Below are positions 33,873 through 41,361 of a stretch of 46,175 nucleotides of DNA, one piece after another (the stretch's first letter is position 1; the number at the start of each line of letters is the position of its first letter). The notes below the pieces were generated by a model, which saw only the letters and a list, made by a program, of their open reading frames with translations, made no database searches and had not been told where the DNA came from. The DNA is taken from contig JAFUVZ010000084.1 of the NCBI GenBank assembly GCA_017471185.1, positions 1 to 46,175 on the forward strand, written 5' to 3'. The stretch comes from Bacteroidaceae bacterium. Its GTDB lineage: Bacteria; Bacteroidota; Bacteroidia; Bacteroidales; Bacteroidaceae. Made by a program: the position numbers and the translations under genes.

Positions 33873-35516
33873 ATGACAAAAAGTGCATTGCAAATCGCAA
33901 GGGCTGCCTATCAGCCCAAACTGCCTAAGGCGCTGAGAGGTAATGTAAAGGCTGTTGCCGGCGAGCCTACTCAGTCTGTTGCTGACCAGGAAGAGATCAA
34001 GAAGCTGTTCCCTAACACTTACGGAATGCCTCTGATCAAGTTTGAGAACGCTGCTGAGGCTGCTGAGTTCGCTCCAATGAACGTGGGTGTCATCCTGTCA
34101 GGTGGCCAGGCTCCTGGTGGTCATAATGTGATGTCTGGTCTGTTTGACGGACTTAAGAAGCTGAACCCGGCTAACCGTCTGTACGGTTTCCTGATGGGTC
34201 CTGGTGGTCTGGTTGACCATAAGTATATCGAGCTGACTGCTGATGTGATTGACGAGTACCGCAATACAGGCGGTTTCGATATCATCGGTTCTGGCCGTAC
34301 AAAGCTGGAGAAGGTTGACCAGTTTGAGAAAGGTCTGGAAATCCTGAAGGAACTCAACATCAAGGCTGTGGTTATCATCGGTGGTGACGACTCTAACACC
34401 AACGCCTGTGTGCTGGCTGAGTATTATGCTGCCAAGAACTATGGTATCCAGGTTATCGGCTGCCCTAAGACTATCGACGGTGACTTGAAGAATGACCAGA
34501 TTGAGACGTCATTTGGTTTTGATACCGCTTGCAAGACTTATTCTGAAGTTATCGGTAACATCGAGCGCGACTGTAACTCAGCTCGCAAGTACTGGCACTT
34601 CATCAAGCTGATGGGACGTTCTGCATCTCATATCGCTCTTGAGTGCGCTCTGCAGGTTCAGCCTAACTACACCATTATTTCTGAGGAGGTTGAGGCTAAG
34701 GATCTGTCATTGGATGACATCGTGACCGATATCGCTAAGACTGTGGCTGACCGTGCTGCTGCTGGCAACAACTTCGGTACTGTATTGATTCCTGAAGGTC
34801 TGATTGAGTTCATCCCGGCTATGAAGCGTCTGATCGCTGAACTGAATGACCTGCTGGCCGCGAAGGGTGCTGAGTTCGCTGAGGTGCCTGCTAACCAGCA
34901 GCGTCAGTACATCATCGACCATCTGTCAAAGGCTAATGCAGACATCTACGCATCTCTGCCAGAGGGCGTTGCTCGTCAGCTGTCACTGGAGCGTGATCCT
35001 CATGGAAACGTGCAGGTATCTCTGATTGAGACTGAGAAACTGCTGAGCGAGATGGTTGGTAACAAGCTGGCTGCTTGGAAGAAGGAAGGTAAGTATGTAG
35101 GCAAGTTCTCTGCTCTGCATCATTTCTTCGGTTATGAAGGCCGTTGCGCTGCTCCTTCTAACTTCGACGCAGACTACTGTTATTCGCTGGGCTTCACCGC
35201 TTCTGTACTAATTGCTAATGGCAAGACTGGCTACATGGCATCTGTAAAGAACCTGACAGCTCCTGCAGAGCAGTGGATTGCCGGTGGTATTCCTATCACG
35301 ATGATGTTCAATATGGAGCGTCGTAACGGTGAGATGAAGCCGGTTATCCGTAAGGCATTGGTTGACCTGAACGGCAAGCCATTCAAGACATTGGCTGCTC
35401 ATCGTGCCGAGTGGGCTAAGGAGACTGCTTTCGTTTATCCTGGTCCTATCCAGTATTTTGGCCCGTCTGAGGTTTGCGACCAGCCGACCAAGACTTTGCA
35501 GCTTGAGAAGGCTTGA
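33873..35516 (+). CDS. pfp: Diphosphate-fructose-6-phosphate 1-phosphotransferase
   Basis: 547 aa, the long PPi-dependent phosphofructokinase type. Reversible phosphorylation of fructose 6-phosphate with pyrophosphate, in glycolysis/gluconeogenesis. [12 protein letters not shown] (phosphate donor loop), GGDDSN (170-175) with Asp173, and PKTIDGD (198-204) with Lys199 are seen. Asp and Lys at these positions replace the Gly residues of ATP-dependent enzymes and mark PPi use. [19 protein letters not shown] and PEGL follow as in the family. The codon choice is strongly biased (CTG, GGT, AAG), which suggests high expression. It has its own promoter and a very strong terminator at 35546-35580. Confidence 0.96.
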   Translation: MTKSALQIARAAYQPKLPKALRGNVKAVAGEPTQSVADQEEIKKLFPNTYGMPLIKFENAAEAAEFAPMNVGVILSGGQAPGGHNVMSGLFDGLKKLNPANRLYGFLMGPGGLVDHKYIELTADVIDEYRNTGGFDIIGSGRTKLEKVDQFEKGLEILKELNIKAVVIIGGDDSNTNACVLAEYYAAKNYGIQVIGCPKTIDGDLKNDQIETSFGFDTACKTYSEVIGNIERDCNSARKYWHFIKLMGRSASHIALECALQVQPNYTIISEEVEAKDLSLDDIVTDIAKTVADRAAAGNNFGTVLIPEGLIEFIPAMKRLIAELNDLLAAKGAEFAEVPANQQRQYIIDHLSKANADIYASLPEGVARQLSLERDPHGNVQVSLIETEKLLSEMVGNKLAAWKKEGKYVGKFSALHHFFGYEGRCAAPSNFDADYCYSLGFTASVLIANGKTGYMASVKNLTAPAEQWIAGGIPITMMFNMERRNGEMKPVIRKALVDLNGKPFKTLAAHRAEWAKETAFVYPGPIQYFGPSEVCDQPTKTLQLEKA

Positions 35517-35545
35517 TACACCTTATTAATAATATATTGTGTTGC

Positions 35546-35580
35546 GAGAGACTTTCTGCATGTGCAGAAAGTCTCTCTTT
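35546..35580 (+). terminator. Strong terminator after pfp
   Basis: GAGAGACTTTCTGC (35546-35559) pairs with GCAGAAAGTCTCTC (35564-35577) in a perfect 14-bp stem closed by an ATGT loop, followed by TTT. It ends only 9 bases before the GH25 start codon at 35587. Confidence 0.88.
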
Positions 35581-35586
35581 ACCATC

Positions 35587-36417
35587 ATGACAGAAAAGAA
35601 GAGGACATCCAAAAAGAAACCGGTCAAGAGAAAACGCAAGAAGAAAGCCAGCGAACCTAAGGTATGGGTGCGTAACCTCATAGCCATCGGCATCGTCTTA
35701 GCCCTTGTTCTGGCCTTCTATGTCTTCTTTGTCAATCCCTACAGTTTCCGTTGGAAACCTTGTTATGGGTATAAAGGCTATGGTGTCTGCCTGCCCAATG
35801 ATTATAATGTGCATGGCATCGATATTTCTCACTATCAAGGTGCTATTGATTGGCAGGAGTTAGCCCCTACTCAAAACGATGCGTTCCCCATCCGTTTTAT
35901 GTTTTTGAAAGCTACTGAAGGTGGGGACTTGGTGGACAAAACCTTTGATGATAACTTCCAGCGGGCCAAAGATTATGGATTTATCCGTGGAGCGTATCAC
36001 TATTTCATTCCTACTACTGATGCCCGTAAGCAGGCACAGTTCTTTATCAACAGGGTCAAGCTGCTACCAGGCGACCTGCCTCCTGTGCTGGATGTGGAGG
36101 TCTCTCCCAAACGAAACGAACACCGGCAGTTCACCCGGAGCGTGAAGACTTGGCTGGAAGTGGTGGAAGCTTATTATGGCGTGACACCTATTCTGTATGC
36201 CAGTTATAAATTCAAGGAGAAATACCTCAGTGACACTGTTTTCAATCGTTATCCCTATTGGATTGCCCACTATTATGTGGACTCTGTGAGATACCAGGGC
36301 AGATGGGATTTCTGGCAGCATACTGATGCTGGAACAGTTCCCGGTATCAAGGAAAAAGTGGATTTGAATATCTTCAATGGCTCCTTAAAACAACTTCAGG
36401 AGCTTACCCTTAGGTAA
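35587..36417 (+). CDS. Membrane-anchored GH25 lysozyme (muramidase)
   Basis: 276 aa. A very basic N-terminal tail (residues 3-20, mostly Lys/Arg) is followed by one transmembrane helix (about 28-49, LIAIGIVLALVLAFYVFFV), making a type II membrane protein with the enzyme in the periplasm. The GH25 barrel shows GIDISHYQGAIDW (77-89, Asp79), FLKATEG and the catalytic DxE in PVLDVE (Asp169, Glu171), then WQHTDAGTVPGI near the end. It should hydrolyse the beta-1,4 bond after MurNAc in peptidoglycan. The ATG at 35587 was chosen because the frame upstream lies inside the pfp terminator hairpin. No separate promoter was found, so it may depend on read-through from pfp. Confidence 0.88.
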   Translation: MTEKKRTSKKKPVKRKRKKKASEPKVWVRNLIAIGIVLALVLAFYVFFVNPYSFRWKPCYGYKGYGVCLPNDYNVHGIDISHYQGAIDWQELAPTQNDAFPIRFMFLKATEGGDLVDKTFDDNFQRAKDYGFIRGAYHYFIPTTDARKQAQFFINRVKLLPGDLPPVLDVEVSPKRNEHRQFTRSVKTWLEVVEAYYGVTPILYASYKFKEKYLSDTVFNRYPYWIAHYYVDSVRYQGRWDFWQHTDAGTVPGIKEKVDLNIFNGSLKQLQELTLR

Positions 36418-36427
36418 TGCTCCTGAA
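36385..36427 (-). terminator. Terminator of trpS, inside the GH25 3' end
   Basis: TTCAGGAGC (36395-36403) pairs with GCTCCTGAA (36419-36427), extended by TTACC/GGTAA with one bulge. On the minus strand a T-rich stretch (36394-36385) follows, so it should end trpS transcripts. The hairpin covers the last GH25 codons and stop. Confidence 0.65.
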
Positions 36428-36459
36428 TATAAACTGTTGTTATAAAACCAGTTGAGAGT

Positions 36460-37449
36460 TTAATATACTCTGAATCCTATAATCTTTCTTATTTCTTTTA
36501 GTGTATCGGCAGCACTTTGGCGTGCAGCTTCAGCGCCTTCACGGGCAATCTTATCGAGCAGCTCCGTATTGGCACTGTATTCCTCAATCTTCATGCGTAT
36601 AGGAGCCACGATCTTCACCAGGTCTTCAGCTATCTGTTTCTTCAGGTCGCCATAGCGCAGAGAGCAGTCGTTCCATTTCTCGTCAAAGTATTGATAGGTC
36701 TCTGGTGCTGATGCAATTTTCAGGAAGGTGAACAGATTTTCTATTACTTCAGGACGCTGGCTGTTAGGCTCTTGAGGCCCATTGTCGGTTACAGCCTTCA
36801 TCACTTTCTTGCGTATGGTCTTGTCATCGTCACGCAGATAGATGCAGTTGCCCTCACTCTTGCCCATCTTACCGCTGCCGTCCAGTCCGGGAACTTTCAG
36901 TGCCGTAGCGTTGAAATAGAAGTTCTGGGGCTCTGGAAAGAATTCCACACCATATATGTTATTAAAGCGACGCGCACATTTACGCATCATCTCCATGTTC
37001 TGTTCCTGATCCTTGCCTACTGGCACCTTGTGGGCTCTGTGTTGTAGCACATCGGCTGCCATCAGCGTAGGGTAGGTAAGCAGGCCTGCGTTCACGTTGT
37101 CGGGCTGCTTGCGGGCTTTTTCCTTGAATGTCGTCACACGTTCCAGCTCGCCCAGATAAGTGTTCATGTTCAGGTAGAGATATAGCTCTAATGTTTCTTT
37201 TACGTCACTTTGTACATATATAGGGGCTTTCTGCGGATCTATGCCGCAAGCCAGATATTCTGCCAGGATTGTGCGGGCGCTGCTCTGTATGTTTTCGGGC
37301 TTCGGATGGGTGGTCAGTGAGTGCCAGTCTGCAATGAAGAACATACATTGATAATCACTTTGCATAGCTACGAAGCTCTTAACCGCTCCGAAATAATTGC
37401 CCAAATGAAGGTTGCCTGTAGGACGAATCCCGCTTACTACTTTTTCCAT
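36460..37449 (-). CDS. trpS: Tryptophanyl-tRNA synthetase
   Basis: 329 aa, standard class Ic enzyme. Charges tRNA-Trp in the cytoplasm. GIRPTGNLHLGNYFGA (7-22) holds the HIGH-type motif, FIADWHSLTT and AADVLQHRAHKVPVGKDQEQN form the Trp and ATP pocket, and DGSGKMGKSEGN (near residue 195) is the KMSKS-type loop. The C-terminal helical anticodon domain ends in RKIIGF. It is transcribed divergently from metY with overlapping promoter regions and ends at a hairpin within the GH25 gene. No tryptophan-responsive leader is visible in the short upstream region. Confidence 0.97.
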   Translation of the reverse strand: MEKVVSGIRPTGNLHLGNYFGAVKSFVAMQSDYQCMFFIADWHSLTTHPKPENIQSSARTILAEYLACGIDPQKAPIYVQSDVKETLELYLYLNMNTYLGELERVTTFKEKARKQPDNVNAGLLTYPTLMAADVLQHRAHKVPVGKDQEQNMEMMRKCARRFNNIYGVEFFPEPQNFYFNATALKVPGLDGSGKMGKSEGNCIYLRDDDKTIRKKVMKAVTDNGPQEPNSQRPEVIENLFTFLKIASAPETYQYFDEKWNDCSLRYGDLKKQIAEDLVKIVAPIRMKIEEYSANTELLDKIAREGAEAARQSAADTLKEIRKIIGFRVY

Positions 37450-37478
37450 CTTATCATCAGTTTTTATTTAATTGTGTG

Positions 37479-37486
37479 CAAAGATA
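37479..37486 (-). promoter_or_regulatory. Candidate -7 box for trpS
   Basis: Minus-strand TATCTTTG, a full match to TAnnTTTG, 29 bp before the ATG at 37449. The nearest -33-like GTTG (37512-37509) is 22 bp away and overlaps the metY -7 box region. Confidence 0.5.
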
Positions 37487-37499
37487 AAGAATATTTCCG

Positions 37500-37507
37500 T
37501 AAATTTG
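37500..37507 (+). promoter_or_regulatory. Candidate -7 box for metY
   Basis: TAAATTTG matches TAnnTTTG, 38 bp before the ATG at 37546. No good -33 box. It lies 13 bp from the divergent trpS -7 box, so the two promoters may compete. Confidence 0.45.
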
Positions 37508-37545
37508 CCAACGATTTATCAGAAAACAAATAATAATAGTAAAAT

Positions 37546-38823
37546 ATGAAGAAGAATCTCGAGACGATTTGCGTTCAGGGTGGATGGAAGCCCAAGAATG
37601 GTGAACCACGTGTGTTGCCTATCTATCAGAGTACGACGTTTAAGTACAGCACAACCGAAGAAATGGCTGATTTGTTTGATCTCAAGGCAGATGGCTATTT
37701 CTACACACGTCTGGCTAATCCTACCAATGACGCAGTGGCTGCCAAGATTAACGAACTGGAAGGCGGTGTGGGATGTGTACTGACATCATCTGGCCAGGCT
37801 GCTAACTTCTATGCCGTTTTCAATATCTGTCAGGCTGGTGACCATTTCATCACCTCAAACACCATCTATGGTGGTACATTCAATCTCTTTGGCGTAACCA
37901 TGAAGAAGCTCGGTATTGAGTGTACTTTCGTGGATCCCGACTGGAGTGATGAGGAGATAGAGGCTGCTTTCCGTCCTAATACCAAGTGTTTCTTTGGTGA
38001 GACAATCTCTAATCCTGGTGGCAATGTCTTTGATATCGAGCGCTTTGCAAAAATAGCTCATAAGCATGGTGTGCCTCTGATTGTAGATAATACTTTCGCT
38101 ACACCAATCAACTGCCGTCCATTTGAATGGGGGTGTGATATCGTGACACATAGCACTACTAAGTACATGGATGGTCATGCTACTCAGGTTGGTGGAGCGA
38201 TTGTGGACAGTGGTAATTTCGACTGGGATGCTTATGCGGATAAGTTCCCCGGACTCACAACGCCAGATGACAGCTACCACGGATTGACCTATACCAAGGC
38301 ATTCGGCAAGAAAGCTTACGCTACCAAATTAGTGAGCCAGCTCATGCGCGACTTGGGTTCTATTCCGGCGCCTCAGAACTGCTTCCTGCTGAACTTAGGT
38401 TTGGAAACCCTGCATCTGCGTGTACCACGCCATTGTGAGAATGCCCAGAAGGTGGCTGAATGGCTGCAAGAGAATCCAAAGGTAGCATGGGTGAATTATT
38501 GCGGATTACCCGGCAACAAATATTATGAACTGGCTCAGAAATACCTGCCTAATGGCTCCTGTGGCGTGATTGCTTTCGGCTTGAAAGGTACCAGAGAGGA
38601 TGCTGTACGTTTTATGGATAACCTTGATTTCGTAGCGATTGTTACCCATGTGGCAGATGCACGTACCTGTGTGCTTCATCCGGCCAGTCATACTCACCGT
38701 CAGCTCAGTGACGAACAACTCCGTGAAGCTGGTGTGGCTCCTGATTTGATTCGTCTGTCCGTTGGCATAGAGAATGTCAAAGATATTATCGCAGATTTAG
38801 AGCAAGCGATGGAGAAGATGTAA
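37546..38823 (+). CDS. metY: O-acetylhomoserine sulfhydrylase (Cys/Met-metabolism PLP enzyme)
   Basis: 425 aa. PLP fold type I, Cys/Met metabolism family. It probably makes homocysteine from O-acetylhomoserine and sulfide in methionine synthesis. N-terminal CVQGGWKPKNGEPRVLPIYQSTTFKY, YTRLANPTNDAVAAKINELEGG, SSGQAANFY, the PLP-phosphate region and the Schiff-base Lys206 in HSTTKYMDGH are present. C-terminal THVADARTCVLHPASHTHRQLS and IRLSVGIENVKDI are typical. The length and the ANPTN/LEGG pattern favour MetY over cystathionine gamma-synthase or methionine gamma-lyase, but those relatives cannot be excluded. No SAM riboswitch fits in the short leader. Confidence 0.9.
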   Translation: MKKNLETICVQGGWKPKNGEPRVLPIYQSTTFKYSTTEEMADLFDLKADGYFYTRLANPTNDAVAAKINELEGGVGCVLTSSGQAANFYAVFNICQAGDHFITSNTIYGGTFNLFGVTMKKLGIECTFVDPDWSDEEIEAAFRPNTKCFFGETISNPGGNVFDIERFAKIAHKHGVPLIVDNTFATPINCRPFEWGCDIVTHSTTKYMDGHATQVGGAIVDSGNFDWDAYADKFPGLTTPDDSYHGLTYTKAFGKKAYATKLVSQLMRDLGSIPAPQNCFLLNLGLETLHLRVPRHCENAQKVAEWLQENPKVAWVNYCGLPGNKYYELAQKYLPNGSCGVIAFGLKGTREDAVRFMDNLDFVAIVTHVADARTCVLHPASHTHRQLSDEQLREAGVAPDLIRLSVGIENVKDIIADLEQAMEKM

Positions 38824-38830
38824 TGCTTTC

Positions 38831-39017
38831 GGAGGTCTTTGCTATCCCCGTTTTTTCTTTTTATCTGATAAGGAAAAAACTATTTTTGTGACCTCCTGTC
38901 ATTAGTCCCTCTCCATTTACCCTTTTTTTCGTCCCTCACGAGAGATTTTTTTGTCCCTCGTGAGGGACAAATATTTTTCCCGTGAGGCATTTTTTCAGCC
39001 CATATCGCCAGATATGG
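38831..39017. other. Structured intergenic region with competing hairpins
   Basis: This lies between the convergent ends of metY and glnN. First, GGAGGTC (38831-38837) pairs with GACCTCC (38890-38896) around an inner GTTTTTTC/GAAAAAAC stem (38850-38857 with 38873-38880). Second, GTCCCTCACGAG (38931-38942) can pair perfectly with CTCGTGAGGGAC (38957-38968). Alternatively, a tight 10-bp hairpin forms at 38950-38971 using the same 3' arm. A further CGTGAGG (38981-38987) could pair with CCTCACG (38934-38940). Third, CCATATC/GATATGG (39000-39017). T-rich tracts follow several stems. Terminators for both genes are the minimal reading. Confidence 0.6.
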
Positions 39018-39101
39018 CCGTTACTGTCTTTAATAATATGTAAACTCATAGTAAAAAAGAATTCCCATTCTCCATTCTCGGATCACAAAAGGGAAAAGTA
39101 T

Positions 39102-41291
39102 TTATTTTGTAAATAACAGTTCCCTGTATTTTGGCAATGGCCAGATCTCATCGTCAATCTCCATCTCGAGTTTGTCGATATGCTGACGAATCTCCTCCAG
39201 ATAAGGTTTCACCTCCTGTTCGTAAGCGAAAGCGCGCTCCTGATAATGCTCCATGTGGTTGGCCTTCTTGCGAGCCTCGGTCATGCCCTTCACTAACTTC
39301 TTGATTTCTGTCACACGGAAAGAAATGTCGCGTATCAGGTCTTTGCGGTCGGCGCTCAGTGATTCATATTCTCGTGCATCGAACACCTCTCGTAATCCAC
39401 GGAGGTTTTCCAGCAGGCGGTTCTGATAAGTCACGGCAGTAGGCACGATGTGGTTAAGAGCAAGGTCGCCTAATACACGGCTCTCTATCTGCACTTTCTT
39501 TGTGAACTTCTCCAGCTCTACCTCCACACGGCTTGCCAGCTCGGTCTCGTTGAAGATATGCTCGCCAATCAAGACAGCCCTCGACTGCTCGCTCTCATAG
39601 TGCATCAGTGCTTCGGGCACGCTGTTGATGTTGCTCAAGCCACGGCGTGCAGCTTCCTGTTTCCATTCGTCAGAATAGCCGTCACCCTCGAAATGTATGG
39701 GGGCAGATTCTACAATGGCTTCTTTCAATGCACGGAACAACGCCTCGGTCTTGCTCATGCCATCTTCCATAAATTTGTCAACCGTTGCCTTGAACTCTTG
39801 TAACTGGTTGGCCATGGCTGCATTGATGGCAATCATGGCACCTGCACAGTTGGCTGACGAACCCACCGCACGGAACTCAAAACGGTTGCCCGTAAAGGCA
39901 AACGGAGAAGTACGGTTGCGGTCTGTGGTATCGAGCAGAATCTCCGGTATGCGCTCAATGCCTAATTTCAGCGTCAGGCTCTCTTCCTTTCCGCTCTTGC
40001 TGCTGTAGTCCTGCTTTACGAACTCATCCAGTACGGCGGTAAGCTGCTTGCCTAAGAAGATTGACAGAATAGCTGGAGGCGCTTCGTTCGCTCCCAGACG
40101 GTAACTGTTGGTGGCACTCATGATAGAGGCACGCAACAGGTTCTGGTTTTTATACACCATCATCAGCACGTTCACTAAGAACGTGAGGAAGAGCATATTG
40201 CCCTGTGGATTCTTACCGGGGGCAAACAGGTTAATGCCCGTATTGGTGCAGAGCGACCAGTTGTTGTGCTTACCGGAGCCGTTTACCGAGCTGAATGGCT
40301 TTTCGTGGAAGAGTACGGCAAACTTATGCTTGGCGGCTATGCGTTTCATCAGGTCCATCACCAGCTGGTTGTGGTCGTTGGCCAGATTGACGTTCTCAAA
40401 GATGGGAGCTAACTCAAACTGGTTAGGAGCCACCTCATTATGGCGTGTCTTCAATGGAATACCCAGTTTGTAGCACTCTATCTCCAGCTCTTTCATAAAA
40501 GCAGTCACACGGGCAGGGATAGAGCCGAAATAGTGGTCGTCTAACTGCTGGTCTTTCGCAGAGGAATGGCCCATGAGGGTTCGTCCGGTCAGACATAAGT
40601 CAGGGCGAGCATCATACAGCGCACGGTCAACCAGGAAATACTCCTGTTCCCAGCCTAAGTTAGCGAATACACGCTCCACGCTCTCGTCAAACAGCTTGCA
40701 AACAGCGGTAGCGGCTTTGTCAACGGCACTCAGGGCTTTCAGCAACGGAGTCTTGTAGTCGAGAGCCTCGCCGGTATAAGAGATAAAGATGGTAGGAATA
40801 CACAGCGTATCATCCACCACAAAGGCTGGCGATGAAACGTCCCAGGCGGTATAGCCGCGGGCCTCGAAGGTGTTTCTGATACCGCCGTTAGGGAATGAAG
40901 AAGCATCAGGCTCCTGCTGAATGAGCAGCTTACCGGAGAAACGCTCTATCACGTCACCGTCTTCACCGAAGTCAATGAATCCGTCGTGCTTCTCTGCTGT
41001 GCCGTCAGTCAGAGGCTGGAACCAGTGGGTGTAATGTGTCACGTTCAGTTGTTTGGCCCAGCTCTTCATGCCGTTGGCAATCAGGTCAGCCGTCTCGATG
41101 CTGATGGGCTTGCCTTTCTCGATGGCATCCTTCACTGCCTTGTAAGCTTCCTTGGGCAGATATTCCTGCATCTTCTGCTGGTCGAACACGTGGATGCCAT
41201 AGTAATCTGTCAGTTTGTCTGATGGCAGCGTCACGTCAACCGGCTTTCTGTTGGCAAGTTCCTGCAAGGCGAAAAATCTCATTTTTGACAT
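39102..41291 (-). CDS. glnN: Glutamine synthetase type III
   Basis: 729 aa, the size of GSIII (GlnN), which forms large double-ring assemblies in Bacteroidetes and some other bacteria. Makes glutamine from glutamate, ammonia and ATP and is the main ammonium-assimilation enzyme in many Bacteroidales. GSIII-specific N-terminal region MSKMRFFALQELANRKP, HYTHWFQPLTDGTAEKHD, GWEQEYFLVD, KTRHNEVAPNQFELAPIFENVNLANDHNQL, FHEKPFSSVNGSGKHNNWSL and NRTSPFAFTGNRFEFRAVGSSANCAG are all visible. Met1 and Met4 are both possible starts; Met1 matches the family. Transcribed divergently from a DUF5686 gene. No GlnK, AmtB or glutamate synthase gene is adjacent. Confidence 0.96.
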   Translation of the reverse strand: MSKMRFFALQELANRKPVDVTLPSDKLTDYYGIHVFDQQKMQEYLPKEAYKAVKDAIEKGKPISIETADLIANGMKSWAKQLNVTHYTHWFQPLTDGTAEKHDGFIDFGEDGDVIERFSGKLLIQQEPDASSFPNGGIRNTFEARGYTAWDVSSPAFVVDDTLCIPTIFISYTGEALDYKTPLLKALSAVDKAATAVCKLFDESVERVFANLGWEQEYFLVDRALYDARPDLCLTGRTLMGHSSAKDQQLDDHYFGSIPARVTAFMKELEIECYKLGIPLKTRHNEVAPNQFELAPIFENVNLANDHNQLVMDLMKRIAAKHKFAVLFHEKPFSSVNGSGKHNNWSLCTNTGINLFAPGKNPQGNMLFLTFLVNVLMMVYKNQNLLRASIMSATNSYRLGANEAPPAILSIFLGKQLTAVLDEFVKQDYSSKSGKEESLTLKLGIERIPEILLDTTDRNRTSPFAFTGNRFEFRAVGSSANCAGAMIAINAAMANQLQEFKATVDKFMEDGMSKTEALFRALKEAIVESAPIHFEGDGYSDEWKQEAARRGLSNINSVPEALMHYESEQSRAVLIGEHIFNETELASRVEVELEKFTKKVQIESRVLGDLALNHIVPTAVTYQNRLLENLRGLREVFDAREYESLSADRKDLIRDISFRVTEIKKLVKGMTEARKKANHMEHYQERAFAYEQEVKPYLEEIRQHIDKLEMEIDDEIWPLPKYRELLFTK

Positions 41292-41321
41292 ATCGGTTTA
41301 TCTTTTTAGTGTATTCTGGCA

Positions 41322-41350
41322 CAAAAGTACGAATAAAATTTATACTTTTG
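41322..41350. promoter_or_regulatory. Divergent -7 boxes for glnN and the DUF5686 gene
   Basis: Minus-strand TACTTTTG (41329-41322) serves glnN, 31 bp before its start. Plus-strand TACTTTTG (41343-41350) serves the DUF5686 gene, 12 bp before its ATG. The two identical boxes are 13 bp apart in opposite directions. Neither has a convincing -33 box. Confidence 0.5.
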
Positions 41351-41361
41351 CTATTCGGAAT

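Noticed and set aside
35539-35586. Longer GH25 N-terminus starting near 35539
   Set aside because: Those codons are the pfp terminator hairpin; the Lys/Arg-rich start at 35587 directly precedes the membrane helix.
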